From positions 1-48,588 of the forward strand of contig QORU01000029.1 of NCBI GenBank assembly GCA_003574785.1: a stretch of 48,588 nt of DNA, written 5' to 3'. Each line of letters starts with the position of its first letter. Position 1 is the stretch's first letter. Under the pieces are notes generated by a model. The model was not told the origin of the DNA. It was given only the letters and a program-made list of their open reading frames with translations, and ran no database searches. This DNA is from Taklimakanibacter deserti (GTDB taxonomy: Bacteria; Pseudomonadota; Alphaproteobacteria; Rhizobiales; Aestuariivirgaceae). Positions 7,299 to 14,198 of the stretch are shown in pieces. The translations under genes and the position numbers were made by a program.

Positions 7299-7487
7299 AT
7301 GAAGGACAAGCGAAATCTCTCGCCGAAGACTCTCAGATCCGATTCGCGCATCGGGCGCGCCAGGAAGCTCGCGGATGCTTCTCTGCCGCTCGTGGCCGAC
7401 CTCTATCTGGCCCATCTGCGGGCCTGCGCGACAAATCGGGATGACGAGACGAAGCGAAGGCGCCGCAAGAAGCCCGCTTCGCAATGA
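7299..7487 (+). CDS. small very basic hypothetical protein, predicted EcfG target
   Basis: A 62-residue protein, MKDKRNLSPKTLRSDSRIGR at the N terminus and a lysine/arginine tail (KRRRRKKPASQ) at the C terminus. The middle (ARKLADASLPLVADLYLAHL) could form one helix. The net charge is strongly positive, so nucleic-acid or membrane association is possible. It sits directly behind an EcfG-type promoter and 35 bp upstream of the permuted ROK gene, on the same strand. No family was recognised. Confidence 0.5.
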   Translation: MKDKRNLSPKTLRSDSRIGRARKLADASLPLVADLYLAHLRACATNRDDETKRRRRKKPASQ

Positions 7488-7522
7488 TCGCCCCACAATG
7501 AACGCATAATCTCGGGACCGTC

Positions 7523-8596
7523 ATGAGCAAGACCGATGCCGCTCAGAGCGATCTTGACCTGCCGGCGCATGGCGCAGCGACCCTGCCCGGCGTCACGGTC
7601 GACAGCTACAATATCGAGATCGAGGACGATGATGGATTCGTCGGCGATCAGGCCAGCAAGCGCGCCTTCTGGGCGCTCATGGACAAATGGCGCAAGCCAT
7701 GGCGAAAAACCGGCAAGGACCCGCTGGGCAAGGAACCGAGCGAGAAGATCGGCAGGCAGAAGCTCGCCGAGCTGCTCGCCGATGGGGATCCCGAGGCGGC
7801 GGCAGTGGTGGCGAGCGCCATCGACGATTACGCCCACGGGCTCGCCAGTGTCATTCGCCGCTATTCGCGCTTGAAGGAATGGCGCAAGACTGAATACCTC
7901 GTTATCGGCGGCGGCTTCAGCGCCAGCCGTCTCGGAAAGCTCGCCATCGCCAGGACGGAGCTCTTGCTGCGCGAAGACGGCTTCAATCTCGATCTCGACA
8001 TCATCCACAACGATCCCGACGAGGCAGGCCTCATCGGTGCGGTTCACCTGCTGCCGACCTGGATGCTCAGAGGGCATGATGCGATGCTGGCCATCGATAT
8101 CGGCGGCACGAATATCCGCGCCGGTGTGGTCAGGTTCGGGAAGCGCCCGGCCGATCTGGCGAAAGCGCGCGTGGTCAAGGTCGAGCGGTGGCGCCACGGC
8201 GATGAGGACGTGACGCGCGATCAGGCGATCAGGAAGCTGATCGGGATGCTTCGCAAGCTCTTGCGTTGGGCCAGGAGCGAAACTATCGAGCTCGCGCCGC
8301 TCATCGGCGTGGCCTGTCCGGGTCTCATCGCGGAAGACGGAGCGATCACGCGCGGCGGACAGAACCTGCCCGGCAATTGGGAGAGCAGCCGCTTCAATTT
8401 GCCCTCCGTCATTCGCGCCGGCATTCCGCAGATCGGGAACGAGGAGAGCCTGGTGGTCATGCACAACGACGCCGTGGTGCAGGGCCTGAGCGAGCTGCCC
8501 CGCGCCCGCAACCGGAAAAGATGGGGCGTCCTCACCATCGGTACCGGTCTCGGCAATGCGCGCTACACCAACCGCAAACCGAATGGAGGCAAATGA
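7523..8596 (+). CDS. ROK-fold protein with circularly permuted motif order
   Basis: A 357-residue protein of the sugar-kinase/actin ATPase fold, probably an ATP-dependent glucokinase-like enzyme. In ordinary ROK kinases the phosphate-1 motif DIGGT is N-terminal, and the adenosine motif (GGG...) and the GLIGA helix are C-terminal. Here VIGGG (127-131) and DEAGLIGA (166-173) come first. They are followed by AIDIGGTNIRAG (190-201), GVACPG (262-267), NLPGNW (281-286), HNDA (314-317, the likely catalytic Asp) and IGTGLGNA (339-346), and the protein ends soon after. The ROK zinc-site motif (GHxxV...CxCGxxGCxE) is absent. I recognise similar proteins in other Rhizobiales, annotated simply as ROK family. 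ATG 7523 follows ACCGTC without a strong SD. The stop overlaps the next gene. Confidence 0.8.
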   Translation: MSKTDAAQSDLDLPAHGAATLPGVTVDSYNIEIEDDDGFVGDQASKRAFWALMDKWRKPWRKTGKDPLGKEPSEKIGRQKLAELLADGDPEAAAVVASAIDDYAHGLASVIRRYSRLKEWRKTEYLVIGGGFSASRLGKLAIARTELLLREDGFNLDLDIIHNDPDEAGLIGAVHLLPTWMLRGHDAMLAIDIGGTNIRAGVVRFGKRPADLAKARVVKVERWRHGDEDVTRDQAIRKLIGMLRKLLRWARSETIELAPLIGVACPGLIAEDGAITRGGQNLPGNWESSRFNLPSVIRAGIPQIGNEESLVVMHNDAVVQGLSELPRARNRKRWGVLTIGTGLGNARYTNRKPNGGK

Positions 8597-8895
8597 TGCC
8601 GACGACACCGGACGCAGCCGGACTTTTCGAGGAACAGGACAAAAGCTCCTGCATCGTCGTCAATGTCAAAGGCGCCGATGCCGAGATCCAGGGCACCGGC
8701 ATGGTCGCCTTGCGCGCGACCATACTTGATCCCAAGAGCCTCGCGCCGAGCGGCATGGAGATCATCGTCCAGATGCTGCCGATCGACGCCGACAAATTCG
8801 CCGCGACCGTTCGCGAAGCCGCCAGGAGCGGTGCGTGGAAATTCCCCGGCGATGCCAAATTCGTCAAATGGGAGGAAGATCGCAGCAAGGAATAG
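8596..8895 (+). CDS. hypothetical protein translationally coupled to the ROK gene
   Basis: A 99-residue acidic protein of unknown family, with an apparent alternation of strands and helices (SCIVVNVKGADAEIQGTGMV; EIIVQMLPIDADKFAATVRE). GGAGG ends 6 bases before ATG 8596, whose A is the last base of the ROK stop codon; ATG 8593 directly precedes it. The overlap makes translational coupling with the permuted ROK protein very likely, so the two probably work together. No signal peptide, membrane helix or catalytic motif is visible. Confidence 0.65.
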   Translation: MPTTPDAAGLFEEQDKSSCIVVNVKGADAEIQGTGMVALRATILDPKSLAPSGMEIIVQMLPIDADKFAATVREAARSGAWKFPGDAKFVKWEEDRSKE

Positions 8896-8973
8896 CGGCG
8901 ATTGGCACGGCGCCTGGACCTATCTATAGTCCGCGGGCTCGAAACCACCTTCCACTTCTGGATTGTCATTCGC

Positions 8974-10122
8974 GTGATCACGCGGCTTGCCATATCGGGT
9001 TACCGGTCGCTGCGCGACGTCACGCTGGCGCTCGGCCGGCTGAATATCGTCACCGGCGCCAATGGCAGCGGCAAGTCGAGCCTCTATCGCGCCTTGCGTC
9101 TGTTGTCGGATGTGGCGCAAGGGCGCGTGGTGGCCTCGCTCGCCGCCGAAGGCGGTATATCATCGACCCTGTGGGCGGGGCCGGAGAAATTCAGCCGCGA
9201 GATGAAGAGCGGCCTGCAGCCGGTCCAGGGCACGCGCCGCTCAGGGCCGATCAGCCTCAGGCTCGGCTTCGCTTCCACCGACTATGGCTATGCCATCGAT
9301 CTCGGTCTGCCGCAGCCCTCCATGTCGCGCTTCTCGCTCGATCCTGTAATCAAGGTCGAGGCGGTGTGGACAGGCGAGCTTCTCGGCCGCGCCAATCTCA
9401 TTGCCGAGCGCCGCGGCCCCGTTACCCGCTTGCGCCAGGCGAAGACCGGCGTTTGGCACGAGAGCGTCGATCATCTGTCGGCCTTTGACAGCGTGATGAC
9501 CCATCGGGCCGATCCGGTCGATGGCTGGGAGCTGCTCCTGCTGCGCGAAAAGATGCGCCAGTGGCGCTTCTACGACAATCTGCGCACCGATCGCGAGGCG
9601 CCGGCGCGCCGGCCGCAGGTCGGAACCTTCACACCGGTCCTGGCCGGCGACGGCAGCGACATCGGTGCCGCCCTCCAGACGATCATCGAGGTCGGCGACG
9701 GACGTGCCCTCGATGATGCGGTCGCCGACGCCTTCGACGGCGCGAGCCTTGCCGTCAATGACCGTTTCGAGGTGGAGATGAAGCAGCACGGGCTGTTGCG
9801 CGAGCTGAATGTCGCGGAGCTCTCGGAAGGCACGCTCAGATACATCCTCCTCATCGCCGCTCTCCTGTCGCCGCGCCCGCCCGAGCTCATGATCCTCAAC
9901 GAGCCCGAAGCGAGCCTGCACCCGGACCTTCTGGCACCCCTCGCCCGCCTGGTGACGAAGGCTGCCGAGCGTTGCCAGATCATCATCGTCTCGCATTCGC
10001 CACAGCTCGTCGCGGCCCTCGACCGGCATGCCGAAAGCTGGCTCATCCGCCTCGAAAAGGAGCTCGGCGAGACGATCGTGCGCGACCGGCCGGCGCCGCC
10101 CTGGAAATGGCCGTCGCGCTGA
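8974..10122 (+). CDS. AAA family ATPase (RecF/OLD-like, AAA_21)
   Basis: A 382-residue ATPase of the SMC/RecF-like group. From GTG 8974 the protein begins MITRLAISGYRSLRDVTLAL, the classic opening strand of RecF-type ATPases, followed by Walker A GANGSGKSS (residues 28-36). The ABC-type signature LSEGTLRY, the Walker B segment LMILNEPEASLHP and the switch IIIVSHSPQLV are near the C terminus. The Walker B aspartate is replaced by Asn, while the catalytic Glu is kept; this variant is common in the subgroup. There is no TOPRIM nuclease domain, so it is not a complete OLD protein. It lies 78 bp after the coupled small gene. Its role is unknown; relatives act in DNA repair, phage defence or transport. 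Confidence 0.8.
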   Translation: MITRLAISGYRSLRDVTLALGRLNIVTGANGSGKSSLYRALRLLSDVAQGRVVASLAAEGGISSTLWAGPEKFSREMKSGLQPVQGTRRSGPISLRLGFASTDYGYAIDLGLPQPSMSRFSLDPVIKVEAVWTGELLGRANLIAERRGPVTRLRQAKTGVWHESVDHLSAFDSVMTHRADPVDGWELLLLREKMRQWRFYDNLRTDREAPARRPQVGTFTPVLAGDGSDIGAALQTIIEVGDGRALDDAVADAFDGASLAVNDRFEVEMKQHGLLRELNVAELSEGTLRYILLIAALLSPRPPELMILNEPEASLHPDLLAPLARLVTKAAERCQIIIVSHSPQLVAALDRHAESWLIRLEKELGETIVRDRPAPPWKWPSR

Positions 10123-10135
10123 AGGTTCAAGATCG

Positions 10136-10537
10136 TCAGGTGACGGCGAGCACGGTCAGCCGGTGCTGCTGCCCGTCCCGTCCGGTCCACAGGATCGACT
10201 GCCCGACGGTAAGCCCGATGAGCGCGGTCCCGACCGGCGTCAGGATGGAAAGCCGTCCCTCGGCGATATCGGCCTCGCCTGGAAAGACCAGTGTCACGAT
10301 TCTGGCGGTGCCCTTCTCATCCTCGAAGCGAACGCACGAGCCCATCCGGACGATGTCATTCGCGATCGCATTGTCCGCCACGATATTGGCACGCTCGAGC
10401 TCGCCGAACAGATCATCGGCCACCGGCGCGTTGCCCGTCGCGATCGAGTCGGCAAGCTTCATCAGGCGCGCGTGATCGCTCGCTGAAATGCTGATTACCG
10501 GCTTCTGCCAGGCTTGGCCGACGACATTTGTATCCAT
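10136..10537 (-). CDS. rnk: nucleoside diphosphate kinase regulator Rnk (GreA/GreB-like)
   Basis: A 133-residue protein related to the C-terminal domain of transcript cleavage factors GreA/GreB, fused to a short N-terminal helical part. The N terminus (KPVISISASDHARLMKLADS) and the C-terminal barrel (VRFEDEKGTARIVTLVFPGE, RLSILTPVGTALIGLTVGQS) match Rnk-type proteins, which bind RNA polymerase and influence nucleotide kinase and alginate levels in pseudomonads. ATG 10537 has AGGAGG 6 bases upstream. It converges on the AAA ATPase gene with a 13-bp gap. It probably modulates transcription, but the specific physiological role in this organism is not evident. Confidence 0.82.
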   Translation of the reverse strand: MDTNVVGQAWQKPVISISASDHARLMKLADSIATGNAPVADDLFGELERANIVADNAIANDIVRMGSCVRFEDEKGTARIVTLVFPGEADIAEGRLSILTPVGTALIGLTVGQSILWTGRDGQQHRLTVLAVT

Positions 10538-10891
10538 GATGGTCCTCCTGCCGCACTGCCGGACCGGCAATGCAGTGTTTCGATGATCGGATTGGTGAGA
10601 GAGCGTCGACGCTTCACAAACGGAAACACGGCCCCAAGCCCCGCGACCCGGGCGCTAAGGCCGAGCCGCGGCTAGGATCCCGCGATGGGACAAGTCCCGC
10701 AATGCCAGAGGGCGATCTGCTGTTTCGTCGACATGGCCTCATAGTTGGAGCCGACTCGGCCAAAGTCAACCCCGTGGGAACCGGAACTCCGATTAACACA
10801 CCCACCTGACGCAGATTGACAGTGACGTTGGAGCATAGGAAAACATATTGGCGAGTTGGGCAAATCAGCCCCGGAAAGGGAGAATAACCGG
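10538..10891. other. intergenic region, no confident gene; short palindromes
   Basis: About 350 bp between the leftward rnk and the next rightward gene. AGCCGCGGCT (10664-10673) is a perfect 10-bp palindrome, and GGGACAAGTCCC (10687-10698) is a short inverted repeat that could be a decayed REP-like element. TTGACA at 10815 is a possible -35 for the downstream secreted protein gene, but no well-spaced -10 follows. Open frames across this region look non-coding. Confidence 0.3.
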
Positions 10892-11194
10892 ATGATTAAG
10901 ATGATGATGGCGGCGGCCGGCTTGTCGATCGGGCTGCTGATGACGCCAGTTGCCACGGCTCCCGCCAAGGCGGGAATCAATATCGACATCAATGTCGACG
11001 GCCAGGGCGGTCGGATCAGCTGCAATCGCGGCCGGAAGATCGTCCAGAACAGTGGTTACTGGGATGTCCGTGCGCGGAACTGCAGTGGCCGCTACTACTC
11101 GTATTTTGGCCGTCGCAAAAACGGCCGCGCATTCGTCATCACGGTGGATGCGAAACGCGCCTATATCACCGACGTTCGCCGGATATATTATTGA
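10892..11194 (+). CDS. small secreted basic protein, RISC-RG family (paralogue 3)
   Basis: A 100-residue exported protein: signal sequence MIKMMMAAAGLSIGLLMTPV with likely cleavage after the PAKA region, then GINIDINVDGQG followed by the module GRISCNRGRKIV, WDVRARNCSGRYYSYFG and VITVDAKRAYITDVRRI. The module and the two cysteines match the genes at 3950-4273 and 5965-6591, and the INIDIN start of the mature protein matches the first of these. AAGGGAG lies about 10 bases before ATG 10892; an in-frame ATG at 10856 would extend the N terminus with a charged stretch unlike a signal peptide. Function unknown. Confidence 0.75.
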   Translation: MIKMMMAAAGLSIGLLMTPVATAPAKAGINIDINVDGQGGRISCNRGRKIVQNSGYWDVRARNCSGRYYSYFGRRKNGRAFVITVDAKRAYITDVRRIYY

Positions 11195-11243
11195 TCGTGC
11201 ACGAGCGGTCTGTGTGACCGTTTGCGACCAAGGACCTTTCATC

Positions 11244-11276
11244 TGCAGCGGGCGAATTTGCCCGCTGCATCCGTTT
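11244..11276 (+). terminator. rho-independent terminator after secreted protein gene
   Basis: The stem TGCAGCGGGC (11244-11253) pairs perfectly with GCCCGCTGCA (11260-11269) around a 6-base loop, followed by TCCGTTTT. It lies between the secreted protein gene and the APH-fold gene, whose ATG is only about 8 bases further on. It could also attenuate transcription of that gene. Confidence 0.6.
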
Positions 11277-11283
11277 TACGCCC

Positions 11284-12150
11284 ATGCTGGAATTCGATCT
11301 CACCTCCCTCAAGCCCATCATCGTCGCTCATTTTCCCGGTCTTGCGCCGGCTCGTTTCTCCCTCCTGCCCAAGGGCTGGCATTCGACCGCCGTCGATGTC
11401 GACAACACATGGGTTTTCAAGTTCCCGCGTGGCGCTGATGCCGAAGCCGCCTTGCGGACCGAAGCCAGCCTGCTCGCCGCTCTCCGGCCCCATGTCGCGA
11501 TGCCGGTGCCCGAGCTTTCGCTCATCGAGGGGCCGCCCCTCTTCTCGAGGCACAGGAAGCTCAAGGGCGAGCAGCTGACCGCCGCGCGCTATGCGCATCT
11601 GCCCGAAGCGGCGCGCCGGCGCCTTGCCGCCGCCCTCGCCCGCTTCTATGCCGATCTGCATGCGCTCGACGAGGCACGGATGAAGGCGGCCGGTGCTGCT
11701 CCCCTCCGTCCCTGGCGCGATGCCGATGACATTGGCCGCAAGATCTGGCCGCTCTTGCCGGCGAGCTTGCGTTCCTACGCCGAGCGCACACTCATGGCCT
11801 GGCAGCGGTTGGAACCTGACCCATACGGGATCATCTACGGCTTCTTCGACGGCCATGGCTGGAACATGGCCTTCGACAACGAAGCGCAACGGCTCAACGG
11901 CGTCTATGATTTCGCCGATTCAGGCTTGGGTCAGCTGCATCAGGATTTCATCTATTCGAACTTCATCGCGCGCGACCTGACCTCGCGCGTCATTGCGGAT
12001 TATGAGCGCATCACCGGCAAGCTTCTTGACCGCGAGCGTATCGCGCTGCTTACCGCAGTCCATCGCCTGTGGGAACTGGCCGAGGTCGCCGATGATCCGA
12101 CGCACATAGCCTTGATGCTGAGGCATGTCGTCGAATGGGCACAGGACTGA
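11284..12150 (+). CDS. aminoglycoside phosphotransferase (APH)-fold kinase
   Basis: A 288-residue protein-kinase-like phosphotransferase. The ATP-binding lysine is likely Lys46 in TWVFKFPRG, with Glu60 in LRTEASLL as its partner. The Brenner-type catalytic loop is IIYGFFDGHGWNM. Asp189 and Asn194 keep the D-x4-N spacing of HGDLHPGN, but the usual His-Gly before Asp is Phe-Phe. YDFADSG (208-213) supplies the metal-binding Asp209. The substrate is not predictable; family members phosphorylate aminoglycosides, choline, homoserine, fructosamines and others. No clear SD precedes ATG 11284, and a terminator lies directly upstream. Confidence 0.8.
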   Translation: MLEFDLTSLKPIIVAHFPGLAPARFSLLPKGWHSTAVDVDNTWVFKFPRGADAEAALRTEASLLAALRPHVAMPVPELSLIEGPPLFSRHRKLKGEQLTAARYAHLPEAARRRLAAALARFYADLHALDEARMKAAGAAPLRPWRDADDIGRKIWPLLPASLRSYAERTLMAWQRLEPDPYGIIYGFFDGHGWNMAFDNEAQRLNGVYDFADSGLGQLHQDFIYSNFIARDLTSRVIADYERITGKLLDRERIALLTAVHRLWELAEVADDPTHIALMLRHVVEWAQD

Positions 12151-12318
12151 GCACCGATTAACCGCTCATTCACGCTAACTTCGGGGAATTACCCAGAGTT
12201 ATGAGTGACAAAACTGCAACAGCATGAACATATCGACATGGATTACCTTGCGTATGGCTGGTTTCGCTGGAAGGAGCTGCGCTAAAGCTTCCGCCGAAGA
12301 TTTCATCGGGAGATTTCC

Positions 12319-12981
12319 ATGTTCAAGAAAGTGTCGATCGGCCTCGCAGCGGCCTTGTCCCTTGGCGCCGCGGGCTATGCCAATGCGGCCGACTATGTCG
12401 AGCCGGAACCGACCTGCGGCAACTGGTCGGGCATCTATGTAGGTGCGCATGCGGGCTACCTGTGGGGGAATGGCAAGGGAGACTCCGACGACATCGCCGC
12501 GATCGACGCCGACGTCGATCCGGACGGCTTCATCGGCGGCGCCCTGCTCGGCGGCAATTTCCAGACTGACTGCCTGGTGTTCGGTCTCGAAGGCGATATC
12601 GGCTTCGGCGATGTCGACGGCTCCGGTGATACCGGCATAGCGGGAATCGACGCCGATGCGGATCTGAAATGGAATGGCCATGTCCGCGCCCGCCTCGGCT
12701 ATTCGCTGGGCGAGGTTCTGCCCTTCATCGCCGGCGGCCTTTCCGCCGCCAAGATCGATGTCGATACCGACGGTTTCGGCGACGACAACAACACGCATTG
12801 GGGCTGGACGGTCGGCGGCGGCATCGATTGGGCCGTCTCGGAGCAGTTCATCATCCGCGCCGAATATCTCTATGACGATTACGGCTCCAAGACCTATGAC
12901 TTCGACGGCGTCGATGTCGACGGCGATCTGACCGCATCGACCGTGCGCGCCGCTCTCATCTGGAACTTCGGCGGGTTGTGA
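12319..12981 (+). CDS. outer membrane beta-barrel protein (Omp25/Omp31-like)
   Basis: A 220-residue exported protein. The signal peptide FKKVSIGLAAALSLGAAGYANA is followed by a mature start ADYVEPEP, then a barrel of alternating aromatic strands (WSGIYVGAHAGYLWG, HVRARLGYSLGEVLPFIAGG, FIIRAEYLYDDYG) and the terminal strand TVRAALIWNFGGL, typical of rhizobial Omp25/31-type porin-like proteins. Loops are unusually aspartate-rich (DADVDPDG, DVDGSGDTG, DFDGVDVDGD), suggesting possible calcium binding. GGAG lies 7 bases before ATG 12319, and a strong terminator follows the stop. It is a surface protein, probably structural or adhesive. Confidence 0.85.
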   Translation: MFKKVSIGLAAALSLGAAGYANAADYVEPEPTCGNWSGIYVGAHAGYLWGNGKGDSDDIAAIDADVDPDGFIGGALLGGNFQTDCLVFGLEGDIGFGDVDGSGDTGIAGIDADADLKWNGHVRARLGYSLGEVLPFIAGGLSAAKIDVDTDGFGDDNNTHWGWTVGGGIDWAVSEQFIIRAEYLYDDYGSKTYDFDGVDVDGDLTASTVRAALIWNFGGL

Positions 12982-13009
12982 ACTCCTCCTTCACTCCGCC
13001 TCCCCAGAA

Positions 13010-13033
13010 GGGCCCGGCTTCCGGGCCCTTTTT
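13010..13033. terminator. strong rho-independent terminator
   Basis: GGGCCCGG (13010-13017), loop CTT, CCGGGCCC (13021-13028), then TTTTT. It terminates the outer-membrane protein gene. The leftward TPR gene ends 11 bases further right, so the stem may also help to end that transcript, although it lacks a T tract in that direction. Confidence 0.85.
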
Positions 13034-13043
13034 CTTGGCGTTC

Positions 13044-14039
13044 TTAGCAGCCAGCTTTACTGATCTCCTGCTGCATCGCCAATCGCTCCTTCTCGTTCCG
13101 CACGATGGAATAAAGCTCCATGGCCCGGGCAAAGCTCGTGCAGGCCTCCGAATTGCGTTTCATCGCAACCAATATCCAGCCATGTGATCGATAGTTGGCT
13201 GCGGCCATGTATTCGCCTTCCGGCGGCGGCGCCAAGCTCTTTTCGGAGTAAGAAAGAGCCGCCTCGAAGCGAGACTGCGCCAGAAGTATTTGCGCTATGG
13301 TGTCATAAAGTGCCGCTCTGAGACGCTTGTCGTCCAAGAGCTCGGCAATCGCCAGCCCTTTCTCAGCGTGCCGAAGAGCCTCGTCATATTGCGCCATCCG
13401 ACGATACATCCAGGCAAGATTGTTGTAGACCAGCGCCTTCCATGACGGATCGGCGGGCTCCTGTGCTTCCGCTCGCTTGCGGACTTCCTCGAGATGATAT
13501 TTCCCGCGATCAAAGTCTCCGAGATGGCCATAGACGAGTCCCAGGCTCAGCAAGCTTTTCTGTTCACCCGTCGGATCGCCTATCTCCTGATAAACCCGGA
13601 GCGACTGTTGAAGATACTCCAGCGCTTCGTCATATCGCCCGCTTTCGTCCAGCAGCATGCCGAGCTCGAGAAGCAAGGCAGCTCTGATGGCGCGCAATCC
13701 AGGCGTATCGTTTTCCGGCTCGACCGCCAGGGCGGCGCGATAGTGCCTCTCCGCCACTTCCCTGTTTTTCAGGAACCGCACATTGAGGCTCGCCAGGCTC
13801 GTTTGAAGACCGACTTGGTAGAACGGCTGCGAGAGCGCCGGGTTCGGCACCGCGTCCAGAAGAACCCGTTCGGCCGCGGCATAGTCCTTGGCTTCCACAT
13901 GCACAACATACTCGGCTCTGACCCGTTCGAACTCGGCGAGCGGGTCCGTCTCCACTTGCAGATATGTGTAAACCGCCAGACCGGTGGCGACCAACGTCCC
14001 CACGATGGTCGCTAAGACCGTAAGCAGTGTTCTTTTCAT
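13044..14039 (-). CDS. membrane-anchored tetratricopeptide repeat protein
   Basis: A 331-residue protein with an N-terminal membrane anchor (RTLLTVLATIVGTLVATGLA) and at least five TPR-like units. Clear examples are LGMLLDESGRYDEALEYLQQ, LGLVYGHLGDFDRGKYHLEE, NNLAWMYRRMAQYDEALRHA and IAQILLAQSRFEAALSYSEK. The TPR array is expected to face the periplasm and to mediate protein contacts. Start ATG 14039 directly precedes the hydrophobic segment and has GGGGG upstream; an in-frame ATG at 14072 is also possible. It is divergent from the lytic transglycosylase gene, which suggests, but does not show, an envelope-related role. Confidence 0.78.
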   Translation of the reverse strand: MKRTLLTVLATIVGTLVATGLAVYTYLQVETDPLAEFERVRAEYVVHVEAKDYAAAERVLLDAVPNPALSQPFYQVGLQTSLASLNVRFLKNREVAERHYRAALAVEPENDTPGLRAIRAALLLELGMLLDESGRYDEALEYLQQSLRVYQEIGDPTGEQKSLLSLGLVYGHLGDFDRGKYHLEEVRKRAEAQEPADPSWKALVYNNLAWMYRRMAQYDEALRHAEKGLAIAELLDDKRLRAALYDTIAQILLAQSRFEAALSYSEKSLAPPPEGEYMAAANYRSHGWILVAMKRNSEACTSFARAMELYSIVRNEKERLAMQQEISKAGC

Positions 14040-14198
14040 GCCGCCCCCGAAATCGGCCAAACGGTAGGCCATGGCGCGGCGCCGGTCGAGAGGCCTTCCG
14101 GCATGCCACGGACTGTCACCGCCGCGCCACATTGCTGAATCAATCCTGACCCGGTAAGTCTCATCTCCGCCCCTCAGCCAAGCCAAGGAGTTCTGACG

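Noticed and set aside
7403..8608. 401-residue leftward frame opposite the permuted ROK gene
   Set aside because: The opposite strand carries unmistakable ROK motifs; the leftward frame is low-complexity and has no family signature.
10570..10809. 79-residue rightward frame between rnk and the secreted protein gene
   Set aside because: No SD, low-complexity Pro/Gly/Arg content and palindromes inside the frame indicate non-coding sequence.
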